This document shows positions 9,761 through 20,758 of a DNA stretch of 64,000 bases, in pieces. Source of the DNA: Ascoidea asiatica (Eukaryota > Ascomycota > Saccharomycetes > Ascoideales > Ascoideaceae); NCBI GenBank assembly GCA_001600695.1, contig BCKQ01000019.1, positions 213,138-277,137 on the forward strand, written 5' to 3'. The notes beneath the pieces were generated by a model that was not told the origin of the DNA, ran no database searches, and worked only from the letters and a program-made list of their open reading frames with translations. Both the position numbers and the translations under genes were made by a program. The first letter of the stretch is position 1; every line of letters begins with the position of its first letter.

Positions 9761-11470
9761 ATGTCTTTTGATAATTCTGAGTATACTGTTGCTAAAGAAT
9801 CTAAAAGGATTCTTTCTGAAATCTTAAATGATGACAGACTTTTAGTTCCTGATTATATTAAACAATTTTCTAGTAATGTTGAATTCATTTCCCCTTCCGG
9901 TAATGAAAAACCTTTTTTACCAACTTCTTTAAAAATGAGTGAATCTTCTGCTTCTTTATGGGGGTTTTTATCATGTTTTGCAAATGGTATTATAAAAGAT
10001 AGATATAATCCAGAAAATAATCAAATTGCAACAATTGATACTGATTTATCTACATTATATTTAAATTCAATTCCTTTTATTCAATTTAATGGAAATAATT
10101 TAGCTTCTTCAGAGTTAACAGAAAGAAATATAAGATACGATTTACATCAAAATCAATCTTCACCTTACAGATTTCTTTCAACAAATATTTATCAAACAAA
10201 AGATAATAAATATTTTCATTTACATGGTTCAATAAATCCAACTCCAACTTTAGAAATGATAAATCTACCACCTTTTAATGATGAACTTTCAAAAAAATCT
10301 CAAAGAGAAATTGCAAATTTTTATAATAATCATCTTAAAAAAAATTTTGATAGTGATTATTTAGATATTTATTCAAATGAAAGATTTAAACAACCTGGTA
10401 CAATTTGTTATAAATATAATGATTTTATTAAAACTGATTATGGTAAATTAATTGATAAAGAACCAATTTATAATTTATATAAAGTTAATCCTGAATTACC
10501 TTCAATTTCATGGCCAAAAGTTACAAAAGGTACTGGAAGACCTTTAGAAGGTATTAAAGTTATTGATATTTCAAGAGTTGTTGCAGCTCCTCAAATTACA
10601 AAAATCTTAGCTTCTTTAGGTGCAACTATTATAAGAATTTCATGTTCTACAAATCCAGATTTATCTGTTTTAATGTATGATGGTAATTTAGGTAAAAGAG
10701 ATATTTCTTTAAATTTAAAATCAAAAGAAGGTAAAAAAACTTTAGATAATTTAATTCAAACCGCTGATGTTTTTCTTGATGGTTATAGACCAAATGCTTT
10801 AGCTAAATTAGGATTTTCTCAAGATTATTTACAATTTATTGCTAAACAAAGAAATAAAGGTATGATAGTTGCAAGAGAAAATTGTTATGGTTATGTTGGA
10901 AGTTTAAAAAATAGAGCAGGTTGGCAACAAATTGCAGATGCTATATCTGGTGTTGCTTATGAACATGGTAAATTTTTAGATTTAGATGAACCTATTTTAC
11001 CTTTATTACCAAATGCAGATTTTCAAGTTGCTTTAATTGGGGTTGCAGGTATATTAAATGCTTTATATAAAAGATCAAAAGAAGGTGGTTCTTATAATCT
11101 TGATGTTTCATTAGTTCAATATGATTTATTTTTCTTAAAATTAGGTATTTTACCAATTGAAGAACAACTTAGATTAAAACAAGATTATAAAACAAATGAA
11201 AATTCAAGTATTTCTAATGTTTTTAATTTAAGATTTTTTGATGATATGGCAACTTTATCAACAAAAGTTACTAAATATTTATTTTCAATGGAAAATACAA
11301 GAAAAATTATTTTAAATCCTAATAATTATTCAACTGCAGATTCAAAATGGGGTGTAGAAAATGAAAAAATAAAATTTATTAAACCTCCTTTAAGTTTTAC
11401 AGATATTCAATTATCTTATGATATTGGTACTTGTCAAATGAATTCTTATGAACCTGAATGGCCCTTTTAA
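9761..11470 (+). CDS. Class III CoA-transferase family (CaiB/BaiF) protein, fungal two-part form
   Basis: The 569-residue protein has the CaiB/BaiF fold: 'GRPLEGIKVIDISRVVAAPQ', 'LASLGATIIRIS', 'LGKRDISLNLKSKEGKKTL', 'ADVFLDGYRPNALAKLGF' and 'ALIGVAGILNALYKRSKEGG'. Residues 1-240 form an extra N-terminal half seen in fungal members. Bacterial members carry a catalytic Asp in the motif (R)xGxD; here the aligned stretch reads 'RAGWQQIADAISG', with Gln389 in its place. This may be a subfamily trait, so transferase activity should not be assumed. Divergent from the AtuA-like gene through a motif-rich promoter, suggesting co-regulation. The ATG is the first in frame. Confidence 0.87.
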   Translation: MSFDNSEYTVAKESKRILSEILNDDRLLVPDYIKQFSSNVEFISPSGNEKPFLPTSLKMSESSASLWGFLSCFANGIIKDRYNPENNQIATIDTDLSTLYLNSIPFIQFNGNNLASSELTERNIRYDLHQNQSSPYRFLSTNIYQTKDNKYFHLHGSINPTPTLEMINLPPFNDELSKKSQREIANFYNNHLKKNFDSDYLDIYSNERFKQPGTICYKYNDFIKTDYGKLIDKEPIYNLYKVNPELPSISWPKVTKGTGRPLEGIKVIDISRVVAAPQITKILASLGATIIRISCSTNPDLSVLMYDGNLGKRDISLNLKSKEGKKTLDNLIQTADVFLDGYRPNALAKLGFSQDYLQFIAKQRNKGMIVARENCYGYVGSLKNRAGWQQIADAISGVAYEHGKFLDLDEPILPLLPNADFQVALIGVAGILNALYKRSKEGGSYNLDVSLVQYDLFFLKLGILPIEEQLRLKQDYKTNENSSISNVFNLRFFDDMATLSTKVTKYLFSMENTRKIILNPNNYSTADSKWGVENEKIKFIKPPLSFTDIQLSYDIGTCQMNSYEPEWPF

Positions 11471-11784
11471 TGTTTAAATGATTAATTTTTTTTTTTTTTT
11501 TTTGATTTATTTTTCTTGGTTTTAAGTCTCGAAAATTTATAAAAGATAAAAAGTATTCTTAATTCATAAGTTGATTAATAATATATATATTTATCAAAAA
11601 ATAATAAACATTTTTTACATATTTTGGCATATATAAGTTGTCGTAATGAAATTACATAAAAAAAAATCACTTTTAGAAGAAATTGCAAAAAAATACATAA
11701 GTTGAAAAATATTAATAACAATAACTGTATAATATTTAAAAAATCAAAAAAATGGAATTCAACTCTTTTGAAAATCATTGAAAA
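11471..11784. other. Intergenic region between convergent genes
   Basis: AT-rich DNA between the 3' ends of the CoA-transferase-like and bZIP genes, including a long T-run at about 11487-11503 that could help 3'-end formation. Nothing else is seen. Confidence 0.6.
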
Positions 11785-13620
11785 TCATTGTGTAACACTT
11801 TCAGTTAATGGATCAATAGTATTTATACTTGAAATAAATGCAAGCATATTTAATAGATTATCATTCATTTCTAATGAATTTAAAACACTTTTTTCTGAAT
11901 ATGAGATTAAATTTGAATTTTGAGGGAAAATATTTGGAAAATTAATAGTAAATTTTTGATGAATTTTCCAATTATCAATATTTTGAATATTTGAATTGAA
12001 TAAAATTAAATAAATTTCATTTGAATAATTTGAATATAAAATATCATTAAAATCTTTTATGAAAAAAGCTCCTTCACTAGTTTCAATTAAAATATTTTTG
12101 AATAGATTATCTAATAGATTATTTAAAAGATTATTATTAAGATAATTTGAATTATTTATTTCATTTATATTATTTATATTATTTATATTATTTATATTAT
12201 TTATATTATTTATACTATTTATATCCATAATATTAGTAGAAGATGAGAATTTCATAATAATTGAATTTCTAATTTCAGGCCATGGAATAAAATTTATCAT
12301 TGGATTATAAGCAAAAGGAATATTTAATAAATGTTTATTAATTAAATTTAATTGTAAAGCAGTTGGAATAAAATTTTTTGGTTTAATTAAATTTAAATTG
12401 GAAGTACTTGGATTAAGTAAAAATATTAAAATTGATTTAAACCACATTTTAGAATTTAAAGTTAATGAAATAAATTTCATTATTGGAGAAACTATTTCAA
12501 ATAATTCTAATTGAGTTAAAATATGTCTTTGAATGATGAAAGAATCTGAATGAAGTTGATATTTTAAAGAATTTTTTAATTTATTAAAAAAAAATAAAAA
12601 ATTTTCTGTTTGAGTTCTATTATTTTTTGAAATTAATTCATTTTCATTAATTGAATTTTTAATTTCAATATTATATGAAGTTTTTGAAATATCATTTTTT
12701 AAAAATTTAGATTGATTTTTATTTAATTTTGATATTAAATTCAAAGGATTTTTTTCAACTTGAATTTTTGTTAAATCAGTATCATTATCATGAGATATTA
12801 AATTAGAAATAGCTAAAGGACTATTACTTGAACTATGAATATTTGTAGATAAATTTAAATTTGATTTTGATGAAAAAGATTGATTTGAATATTTTTCTTT
12901 TGAAATTTGATTATTACCATTATTTATATCTTGAATTGATTTATTATTATTATTATTATCAATTGAAATTGGAGTTTGATTATATTTTTCAATTTCTTTT
13001 TCATTCTCTTTTTCAATTTTTTCTTTGTTCTCTTGACAAATTTCTTTTCTTATTTCATTTCTTATTTCATTTTTTATCTCATTCTTTATCTGATTTTTAA
13101 TTTCATTATCATAACTATTTTTAATTTGATTTTTACTATAGTTACTTAATTTATCATTATCATCAAGATTCAATAAAGAATTTGATAAATTTTTAGAATC
13201 TTTGATTATTCTAATCAAATCATCAAAGTTATTATTTAAATCAAATAATAAATCCTTATAAGTATTATTTTCTTCAATTAATTCTAAGATTGTATTTTGA
13301 TTATCATTGTTGTCATTATTATCATTATTGGAATCATTATCATTGTCATTACTATCATCACTATCATTATTTTGCTTTTTAAATGAGTTTTCAATGCTTG
13401 TATTATTATTTAAAAGTGATTTCCCATGAGTTGATTTCATTAAAATCTCTATCTTTTTTTCAAGTTGTTTTATCTTTATTGATTTCTTTTCTCTGTATTT
13501 TTTTTGTGATATTCTATTTTGTTTCCTTTTTTTCTCAAGAGCAGATAAGGATTGACTATTACTACTCTTGTTAAGATTATTATTGTCATTACTATTACTA
13601 TTACTTTTGTCTAACTCCAT
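11785..13620 (-). CDS. bZIP transcription factor with C-terminal DUF3425-like domain
   Basis: Nuclear DNA-binding protein. The basic region lies at residues 29-48: 'KKRKQNRISQKKYREKK' with the fungal N-x3-Q-x2-Y-R pattern, followed by a short Leu/Ile zipper to about residue 62. The centre is Asn/Asp-rich and Lys/Glu-rich with 'NEIKNEIRNEIRKEI' repeats. Residues 360-455 ('LELFEIVSPIMKFISLTL', 'FIPTALQLNLINKHLLNIPF', 'INFIPWPEIRNSII') match DUF3425, found in filamentous-fungal bZIPs and without an obvious S. cerevisiae equivalent. The target genes are unknown. Its position beside a promoter full of ACGT-core sites (9.2-9.5 kb) makes local regulation an attractive but untested guess. 611 codons, first ATG. 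Confidence 0.85.
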   Translation of the reverse strand: MELDKSNSNSNDNNNLNKSSNSQSLSALEKKRKQNRISQKKYREKKSIKIKQLEKKIEILMKSTHGKSLLNNNTSIENSFKKQNNDSDDSNDNDNDSNNDNNDNNDNQNTILELIEENNTYKDLLFDLNNNFDDLIRIIKDSKNLSNSLLNLDDNDKLSNYSKNQIKNSYDNEIKNQIKNEIKNEIRNEIRKEICQENKEKIEKENEKEIEKYNQTPISIDNNNNNKSIQDINNGNNQISKEKYSNQSFSSKSNLNLSTNIHSSSNSPLAISNLISHDNDTDLTKIQVEKNPLNLISKLNKNQSKFLKNDISKTSYNIEIKNSINENELISKNNRTQTENFLFFFNKLKNSLKYQLHSDSFIIQRHILTQLELFEIVSPIMKFISLTLNSKMWFKSILIFLLNPSTSNLNLIKPKNFIPTALQLNLINKHLLNIPFAYNPMINFIPWPEIRNSIIMKFSSSTNIMDINSINNINNINNINNINNINEINNSNYLNNNLLNNLLDNLFKNILIETSEGAFFIKDFNDILYSNYSNEIYLILFNSNIQNIDNWKIHQKFTINFPNIFPQNSNLISYSEKSVLNSLEMNDNLLNMLAFISSINTIDPLTESVTQ

Positions 13621-14130
13621 GATTCTACTGCAATTGATTGGATTGATGAATATTTTGTTTTTTTAATCTTTGATATATTCATCAATGCTCAAATAATAAT
13701 TATTTTCAGTTAGTTCAAAATATTCTTCAATTTCACAAAAAGACAATTTTGGCAAAAATGAAATGGGAAGAAACGAAATGTTAGGACATGCAGGCTTAGC
13801 GGTTAATACGCACAAGCAAGCACGCGTGTCTAAAAGCGCAATAAATGTGCTGCGCTGTTTATTTATGCACTCATCTGAAGTGTACATTTACCAACGTGCT
13901 TATGCATGATCCGTTTAAGTGGTAATTACCAATTGTGTGGGTGCATTTATTTAAAAATAATTTAGGACATACTAATAGGACACCTAAGAACTATCTAATT
14001 CCTCTAATTCAATTTTATATATTCAACAGTTTTAAAGAAGATACTTGGAATTAAATAAAAGTAATATAGAAATCTCTGACAGTGGTGGATTGATTTATTA
14101 TATGTATATATATATATATATATATATTTA
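13621..14130. promoter_or_regulatory. bZIP gene upstream region
   Basis: Upstream of the bZIP gene and downstream of RGP1. Contains TTAGGACAT (13781 and 13962), ATAGGACAC (13975) and an MCB-like ACGCGT (13822-13827) within a GC-richer block (13775-13920), then an (AT)n run near 14105-14125. No ORF of substance. Confidence 0.5.
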
Positions 14131-15629
14131 CTAAATATTACCAAAGTCATCATGGCTTGTAGCAACAATATTTATAGGTAATTTACATGAAAATACATTA
14201 CCATTTAATATTTCTCTTCCAAGATATAATTTACCTTTTTTATCTTCATATATTTTTTCATATAAAACTTTATCTACATTGACTTCACTAATGTCATTAT
14301 TGCCATTTTCTTTCATTATTTCTTGATCTTGAGTATCATTTTCAGTTTCATTATTATCATTATAATTTTCATCCTCATCTTCATCGTCGTAATAATCTTC
14401 AGGATCTAATTTATTTTCAATAATTATAAATTTCAAATTTAAAAAATATTGAATTTTAAAAAAATTACTCTTAAATTGTGGTGATAAATGAAAAGGTATA
14501 TTGAAATTTAATTGTAATTTATCATAATTTAAAACTGAAACTCTTTTACAACTTATATTACAAGAAAATTCATTATAATAATCTTCATCATTAATCATTA
14601 ATTTTTCAATTTTTATCATTTCTTCTTTTTCTTTTTCAAGTTTTTCAAGTTTTTCTTTTTTTTTTTGATTTTTTTTTTCAATATCACTTTTAATAATATT
14701 TTCATTATTAATAATGGATGATGAATTTCCTATCAAATTATCATCTTCTTTATTATCATTTGTACTTTTATTTTGATCTTTTAAAATATTTTTCTTCTCA
14801 GTTTTACTTTTATTATTATCTTCATTATTATCTTCATTCTGGTCATTATGGTCATTATGGTCATTATCATTATCATTATCAGTATCAATATCACTATCAT
14901 CACTATCACTGTCATTATTATTATTATTGAATTCAACTAAATATTTGTAATTATAATTTTCAAAAATATCAAATTCTAAAATTATTCCACTAACTTTATA
15001 AAAATTTTTATTAATTGAATTATTTAAATTATTGAAATTAAAAATTAAATTAACTTGATCACCAATTTCATAATATGGTTTTGAATACATTAAATGACAA
15101 ATAAATTTTTTATTATATTTAATTAAAAATTGATTTTGAAATGGAAATTTAACAATACTTTCATAATTTATATTATCTTTACTTTCTTTATTAGTATTTG
15201 TATTATTAATATTACTTTTATTTAATAATTTATTTCTTTCCTCTGTATTTTCAATATCATCTTTAATCTCATCTTTTATATCATTTTCAATATCATTTTC
15301 AATATCATTTTTATTATAATTATTGATTTTTTCACTTGTCATTATTAAACTTTTATCTTTAATTAACATTTCCATTTTTTTAATAAAATTTTTTTTTAAA
15401 TTTAAATTTGAATTATTTTCAAAATTATTATTTTTTGTTAAAATTTTATTATTTAATAATTTAAATTTATTTTGTTGTAATAAATAATTTGAAATTGATT
15501 TAAAATTTGATCTTAAATTAAATTTATAATTTTGTTTATCATTTAAATCTAAAATTAAATAATTATTTTTATTTAATTTTTTTAAATTATTAAAAAATTC
15601 TAATTTAAAATTTATTATTGGTTTAATTA

Positions 15630-15673
<44 letters not shown>

Positions 15674-15981
15674 GGAAAAATTTTTAATGGAAAAAATAAA
15701 TTTAATTTTATTGGTTTTTTAATTGTTGAATTAATTAATAATTTTTCAACATTTAAAATTAAATTATAATTAATTTTTATAAAATTACCTTTATAATTAC
15801 AAGGTAATGAATTTGGAATTTTAAATTTAAAATAATATTGTTTTATATCCCCAGGTTTTAAATTTATTTCAATAAATAATAAACATTGTTCAGTTGTGAA
15901 AAAGGGAATGATATTATTAATATTCAGTAAAATTTTATTTGATTCAGTATTTGAGTTATTATTATTAATAAAATTTGGATC

Positions 15982-16027
<46 letters not shown>

Positions 16028-16703
16028 GTATTGATGTTATTGATATTATTATTATTATTATTATAATTATAATTATTATTTATAAATTGATTAGAATTAT
16101 TATTAGTTTGAAATTCAGCAATATCACCAACATTAGTATCTAAAAAATTTGAAATATTTGTTGTTAAATTATTTAAAAAAGAAGATTGATTAATTAAATT
16201 TATATTTGATAAATCAAGTGATTGAATTGCAGCAAATTTTCCAGCAATTATTGAATTTTTTTTAATTTTAATAAATTTTGAATCATCTATAACATTATTA
16301 TCAATAATTGCATAACCAAATAATTGTATATTACCAATTAATAAAGTTTCTCCATTATCTATTATATCATTACTATTATTATTATTATTATTATTATTAT
16401 TGTTATTATTATTGGAATTATTATTAGAATTACTATTAGTAATATCATTATCATTATCTTTAAGTTGATCCAGAAATAAAGATCTTGTTGAATTTGATAA
16501 TTGTTGAGATAATTTTCTACCAAAACCAGTCCATGAATTTGGATCTAAGAAAGAATTAGAAGAAACTGAGGAAGTATGAGATTGAGATTGAGATTGAGAT
16601 TGAGATTGAGATTGAGAATCAGATTGTGATTGAAGACTAACAGTTGATCTTATTGAAGATACAGAATTAGAATGATTTCTATTAAGTGCAGGAGTATTAA
16701 GCA

Positions 16704-16734
<31 letters not shown>

Positions 16735-16887
16735 ACTTGTTTTTTTTTTGATTAATTTTTTACCTAAATGACGAAATCTTATAATTGCAGAAACATCTTC
16801 ACCAGCATAAAATGGATTTGATTCATAAACTATTTCAACTCGTACATTTGGAGTTAATAATTGGTTACATATAAAATGAGTAATCAT
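14131..16887 (-). CDS. RGP1: Rgp1-like subunit of the Ypt6/Rab6 exchange factor
   Basis: Arrestin-like partner of Ric1; the complex activates the Golgi Rab Ypt6 for endosome-to-Golgi fusion. The family N-terminus is clear: 'VRVEIVYESNPFYAGEDVSA' then 'IIRFRHLGKKL' at about residues 15-46. Conserved strands follow: 'GNIQLFGYAIIDNNVI', 'AGKFAAIQSLDLSNINL', 'LKPGDIKQYYFKFKIPNSLP' and 'PFQNQFLIKYNKKFICHLMY'. The last, 'FNIPFHLSPQFKSNFFKIQYF', sits near the C-terminus. At 918 residues it exceeds the 663 of S. cerevisiae because of Ser/Gln repeats near residue 95, long Asn runs and acidic Asp/Asn repeats. No trans-membrane segment or intron. Confidence 0.9.
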
Positions 16888-17266
16888 TTTATGAATTGAT
16901 TAATATTGATTGATATTATTATATTACAAAAGTTATATTAATTTTGAATATGTTTCTCATATCTATTATCAATTGACTAGATATTCTTGAGTAAAGTTTT
17001 TGTTAGCTAATTGGTGATGAATTCTTTCTTTATTAATGAGAAACTATTTAATTCAGGTCTTTTAATGAGTGGATTGTATTAGATTATTAGATCATTAGAT
17101 ATCATCTCATTGAATTGAATTGAATATAAATAAATCTGAGATAGACCTTGTTTTTGTTTTCTGATTTCGTTAGCGCCGATGAAAGCGTTTCTTGTCATCT
17201 TCAGAAAGAAAAGGCCAGCACACACACACGCCACCACCCAGATCAAAGACATTCAAACAGGACTCA
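16888..17266. promoter_or_regulatory. RGP1 upstream region
   Basis: AT-rich promoter of RGP1 becoming GC-richer near 17165-17260 (TTAGCGCCGATGAAAGCG, then a (CA)n run). No ORF; nothing recognised. Confidence 0.4.
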
Positions 17267-17360
17267 TCCCCATTAGCTCAGTTGGTAGAGCGTTCGGCTT
17301 TTAGGGATTTGTTAATTTCGAGACACCGAAATGTCTAGGGTTCGAGCCCCTAATGAGGAG
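17267..17360 (+). tRNA. tRNA-Lys(TTT) with 21-nt intron
   Basis: D-arm and TTCGG/CCGAA anticodon stem as in yeast lysine tRNA. Anticodon TTT is at 17300-17302; the intron is 17304-17324, one base 3' of the anticodon as usual. T-loop TTCGAGC. The acceptor TCCCCAT/ATGAGGA has a C4-A69 mismatch where Saccharomyces has a U-A pair. A short T-run follows as pol III terminator. Confidence 0.92.
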
Positions 17361-17470
17361 TCCTTTTTTATTTTATTTATTTTTGTATATTTCATTTTAA
17401 TTTTCTTACTTTTGGTGATTGACACTAATACGCTTGAAATCCACAGTTGAATTTTTAATTTTATAAACTT

Positions 17471-17543
17471 GGGCGTGTAGCGCAGTTGGTAGCGTGTCTG
17501 CTTTGCATGCAGAAGGTCTCCGGTTCGAATCCGGACTCGTCCA
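17471..17543 (+). tRNA. tRNA-Ala(TGC)
   Basis: Cloverleaf with anticodon stem TCTGC/GCAGA around TTTGCAT and T-arm CCGGTTCGAATCCGG. The acceptor GGGCGTG/CTCGTCC includes the U6-U67 mismatch also present in Saccharomyces tRNA-Ala. No intron. Confidence 0.95.
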
Positions 17544-17941
17544 TTTTGTATTGTACTTAATTTTCAAAAATTATTGTTTTTTTTTATTATTATTACAATA
17601 GTATTTTGAACTAGTTTATTTTTTAAAATTATTGAAGATAATACATTATATATATCATAAAATATTGATTAAGAAAAAATAAGAATTTGTATAAGATTAT
17701 AGTCAGACTCAAATTCATGTGTATAAGCAAAAAATTGAGAAATTAAAAATAGTGAATATGTTAAATATTCAATATTATAAACTATTAATTAAAATAAAAT
17801 TATGAATATTTCTCTTATTCTGGGATTATTGAAATTGTCGTTTTTGTTCATTTCTCTTCAATAGCCATCTTAATTTATGGTTTATTTGTTTTTTTTACAG
17901 AAATAAAAATATTACAAACGTGTAAAATTAAACAAAATTGA
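17544..17941. other. Intergenic region
   Basis: AT-rich spacer between tRNA-Ala and the inverted repeat; no gene or repeat recognised. Confidence 0.5.
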
Positions 17942-17958
17942 AAAAACAAAAAAGAAAA

Positions 17959-18041
17959 TGAAGGATGCGAGGTTCGAACTCGCGCGGGAATTTCCCAGTA
18001 GATCTTAAGTCTACCGCCTTAGACCACTCGGCCAACCCTCC
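17959..18041 (-). tRNA. tRNA-Leu(TAA), copy 1
   Basis: Class II tRNA on the minus strand with acceptor GGAGGGT/ATCCTTC and discriminator A. Anticodon stem GTAGA/TCTAC encloses loop CTTAAGA (TAA). Long variable arm, T-arm GAGTTCGAACCTC. Identical to the copy across the gap. Confidence 0.95.
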
Positions 18042-18528
18042 ANNNNNNNNNNNNNNNNNNNNNNNNNNNNNNNNNNNNNNNNNNNNNNNNNNNNNNNNNN
18101 NNNNNNNNNNNNNNNNNNNNNNNNNNNNNNNNNNNNNNNNNNNNNNNNNNNNNNNNNNNNNNNNNNNNNNNNNNNNNNNNNNNNNNNNNNNNNNNNNNNN
18201 NNNNNNNNNNNNNNNNNNNNNNNNNNNNNNNNNNNNNNNNNNNNNNNNNNNNNNNNNNNNNNNNNNNNNNNNNNNNNNNNNNNNNNNNNNNNNNNNNNNN
18301 NNNNNNNNNNNNNNNNNNNNNNNNNNNNNNNNNNNNNNNNNNNNNNNNNNNNNNNNNNNNNNNNNNNNNNNNNNNNNNNNNNNNNNNNNNNNNNNNNNNN
18401 NNNNNNNNNNNNNNNNNNNNNNNNNNNNNNNNNNNNNNNNNNNNNNNNNNNNNNNNNNNNNNNNNNNNNNNNNNNNNNNNNNNNNNNNNNNNNNNNNNNN
18501 NNNNNNNNNNNNNNNNNNNNNNNNNNNT

Positions 18529-18611
18529 GGAGGGTTGGCCGAGTGGTCTAAGGCGGTAGACTTAAGATCTACTGGGAAATTCCCGCGCGAGTTCGAACCT
18601 CGCATCCTTCA
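18529..18611 (+). tRNA. tRNA-Leu(TAA), copy 2
   Basis: Same 83-base sequence as copy 1, on the plus strand, beginning two bases after the N run. It may be a genuine second gene or an assembly duplicate of copy 1. Confidence 0.9.
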
Positions 18612-18712
18612 TTTTCTTTTTTGTTTTTGTCATATATTCATTTATAGACAAATCTATCTAAAATAACATGCTTTTATCACAAAGTAGCTTCTATATTATT
18701 TCTATAATTTTA

Positions 18713-18786
18713 GGTCCCTTGGCCCAGTTGGTTAAGGCATCGTGCTAATAACGCGGGGATCAGCAGTTCGATCCTGCTAGGAACCA
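18713..18786 (+). tRNA. tRNA-Ile(AAT)
   Basis: Close match to yeast isoleucine tRNA: 'TTGGCCCAGTTGGTTAAGGC', anticodon loop CTAATAA, T-arm GCAGTTCGATCCTGC. The acceptor GGTCCCT/AGGAACC has a C4-A69 mismatch, the same position and bases as in tRNA-Lys at 17267. T7 terminator follows. No intron. Confidence 0.93.
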
Positions 18787-18997
18787 TAAATGATCCTTTT
18801 TTTATTTTCTTTTGTTCTACTTCCTTTCATTTTTATTCATTTTTTTCATTTCTTAGGTTGTTCCCAATGAGAAATGTTTTAAATCTCTCAATCTTTTAAC
18901 TTTTTTTGATCATTTTAGGAAGCTTTTAAATCTTAAGTTTTCTTTCAGTTATTATTAGAAAACAAAAGAAAAAAAAGAAAAAAAAAAAGGTATAAAA

Positions 18998-20538
18998 ATG
19001 GAAGAAATTTCTTCAATGATTTTAATTAAATTAAAAGAAATTGCAGAATTAAAATTAGGTTTTAAAATTAAAAATTCTATAATTACAGTACCTGCTTATT
19101 TTAATAATTCTCAAAGAAATGCAACAAAAAGTTGTGGGATTATTGCAGGTTTAAATATTTTAAGAATTATTAATGAACCAACTGCACTGCAGCTGCAATT
19201 TCTTTTGGTTTTGATAAAAAATATTTAGATAATAATGAACATTTAATTTTAATTTTTGATTTTGGTGGTGGTACTTTAGATATTTCATTATTATCAATAA
19301 TTAAAAAAACTTTTAATATTAAAAAAACTTCTGGAAATTTACATTTAGGTGGTGAAGATTTTGATAATATTTTAGTTAATTATTGTATTGAACAATTTCA
19401 AGGAAAATATAAAAAAGATTTAAGTTCAAATAAAAGATCATTATCATTATTAAAAAATCATTGTGAAAAGGCAAAAATTTTATTATCAAGTTTAAAAAAA
19501 GTTGAAATTTATATTGATTCTCTTTTTGAAGGTATTGATTTTGAAATTAATATTACTAGAAATCAATTTGAAGAAATTTCAAAAGATATTTTTAATTCAA
19601 TTAATGAACCATTAGAAGAAATTTTTGAAGATTCAATAAATCAAAAAAATATTAAAAATTTTAAAAAATCTGATATTGAATAAGTTATTTTAGTTGGAGG
19701 TTCAACTTTTATACCAAAAGTAAGAGATTATGTTTCTGAATTTTTTAATGGTAAAAAATTAAATATTTCTGATGATTGTGAAGAAGCTGTGGTTAAAGGT
19801 GCTGCAATTTTTGCTTCTGTTCTTAATGGTGATAAATCTTTAAATATTGAAGATTTAAAATTAAATGATATTACTCCATTAAGTTTAGGTTCTGAAGTTT
19901 TAGGTGGAAAGATGAAAGTAGTAATTCCAAAAATTACTGAAATTCCAGTATCAAGAACAGAGACTTTTATAACTATTGAGGATAATCAAACATCTATAAG
20001 CTCTGATATTCTTGAAGGAGAAAGACCAATGGCAAAAGATAATCATTTTCTTAGAGAATTTATACTTGAAGGAATTCCACCATTACCAAGAGGTGTAACT
20101 AAGACGTTTAAAACTTTTTCAGTTGATGAAAATGGAATTTTAACTGTTACTGGAGAAGTTTATACCAATGGAATTGCAACAAATAAAGAAATTTTAAAAA
20201 TTGAGGGTGGTGAAAATAAATTATGCAAAGAAAAAATTCAAGAAATGATTAAAAGTGCAAAGATGTTAAAAGAAGAAGATTTAAAAGAAACAGAAAGAAT
20301 TGATACTTGGCTTAATTTGGAACAATATTGTTATGATATTAAAACTAAAGCTAAAAGTATGAATTTTATAAATAAAATGGGAGAATTTAATGTTCTGAGA
20401 TTGAATTCTGCAGTTAATGAAGTTTCTGAAAAATTAGACTATTTAAAAGGTTGTCCAATTGAAATTAATCAAGAAAAGGAAAGAAACTTAAAGCTTATAA
20501 TTGATCCAATTGTTAAAGTTTATGAATCAAGAAAATAG
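18998..20538 (+). pseudogene. Broken, 5'-truncated Hsp70 (Ssa-like) gene
   Basis: The first codons match Hsp70 at about residue 110 ('[20 protein letters not shown]', then '[21 protein letters not shown]'), so roughly the first 110 residues of the ATPase domain are missing. 'NEPTA' is followed by a tandem CTGCA duplication (about 19183-19192) that shifts the frame before '(A)ISFGFDKKY'. 'FDFGGGTLDISLL' and 'GGEDFDNILV' follow in the new frame. GAA/GAT appears changed to TAA at 19681 (DIE-stop-VILVGGST). The substrate-binding domain continues to 20538. The remaining sequence is already diverged from typical Ssa proteins. It sits next to the tRNA cluster and assembly gap. Confidence 0.88.
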
Positions 20539-20758
20539 TTTCTATGAAAGTATTTATTTTTTGATTATTATCTTTATATAATCTTTTTATTCTCATTTTA
20601 TTCTCTTTTTATATTTCTTTTAAAGCTTTCAGATTATTCCGAAAAGCCGTTTAATTTTTATAGCCGTTAAGAAAATAAAAAGTAAATAAATAAGCAACAT
20701 AAATAAATAACATATAAAAGAGAAGTTATATTTATATTGATCAAGAGTAATAATAATA

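Larger units (their letters stand above)
17942..18628. repeat. Perfect 101-bp inverted repeat flanking a 485-N assembly gap
   Basis: 17942-18042 and 18528-18628 are exact reverse complements, each containing a whole tRNA-Leu gene plus 3' flank; identity stops abruptly outside the arms. The N run fills 18043-18527 exactly between them. Either a real head-to-head tRNA pair blocked assembly, or one locus was used on both sides of a scaffold join. Confidence 0.97.

Noticed and set aside
17928-18666. ORFs reading through the N gap on both strands
   Set aside because: They translate tRNA-Leu sequence and undetermined bases; not genes.
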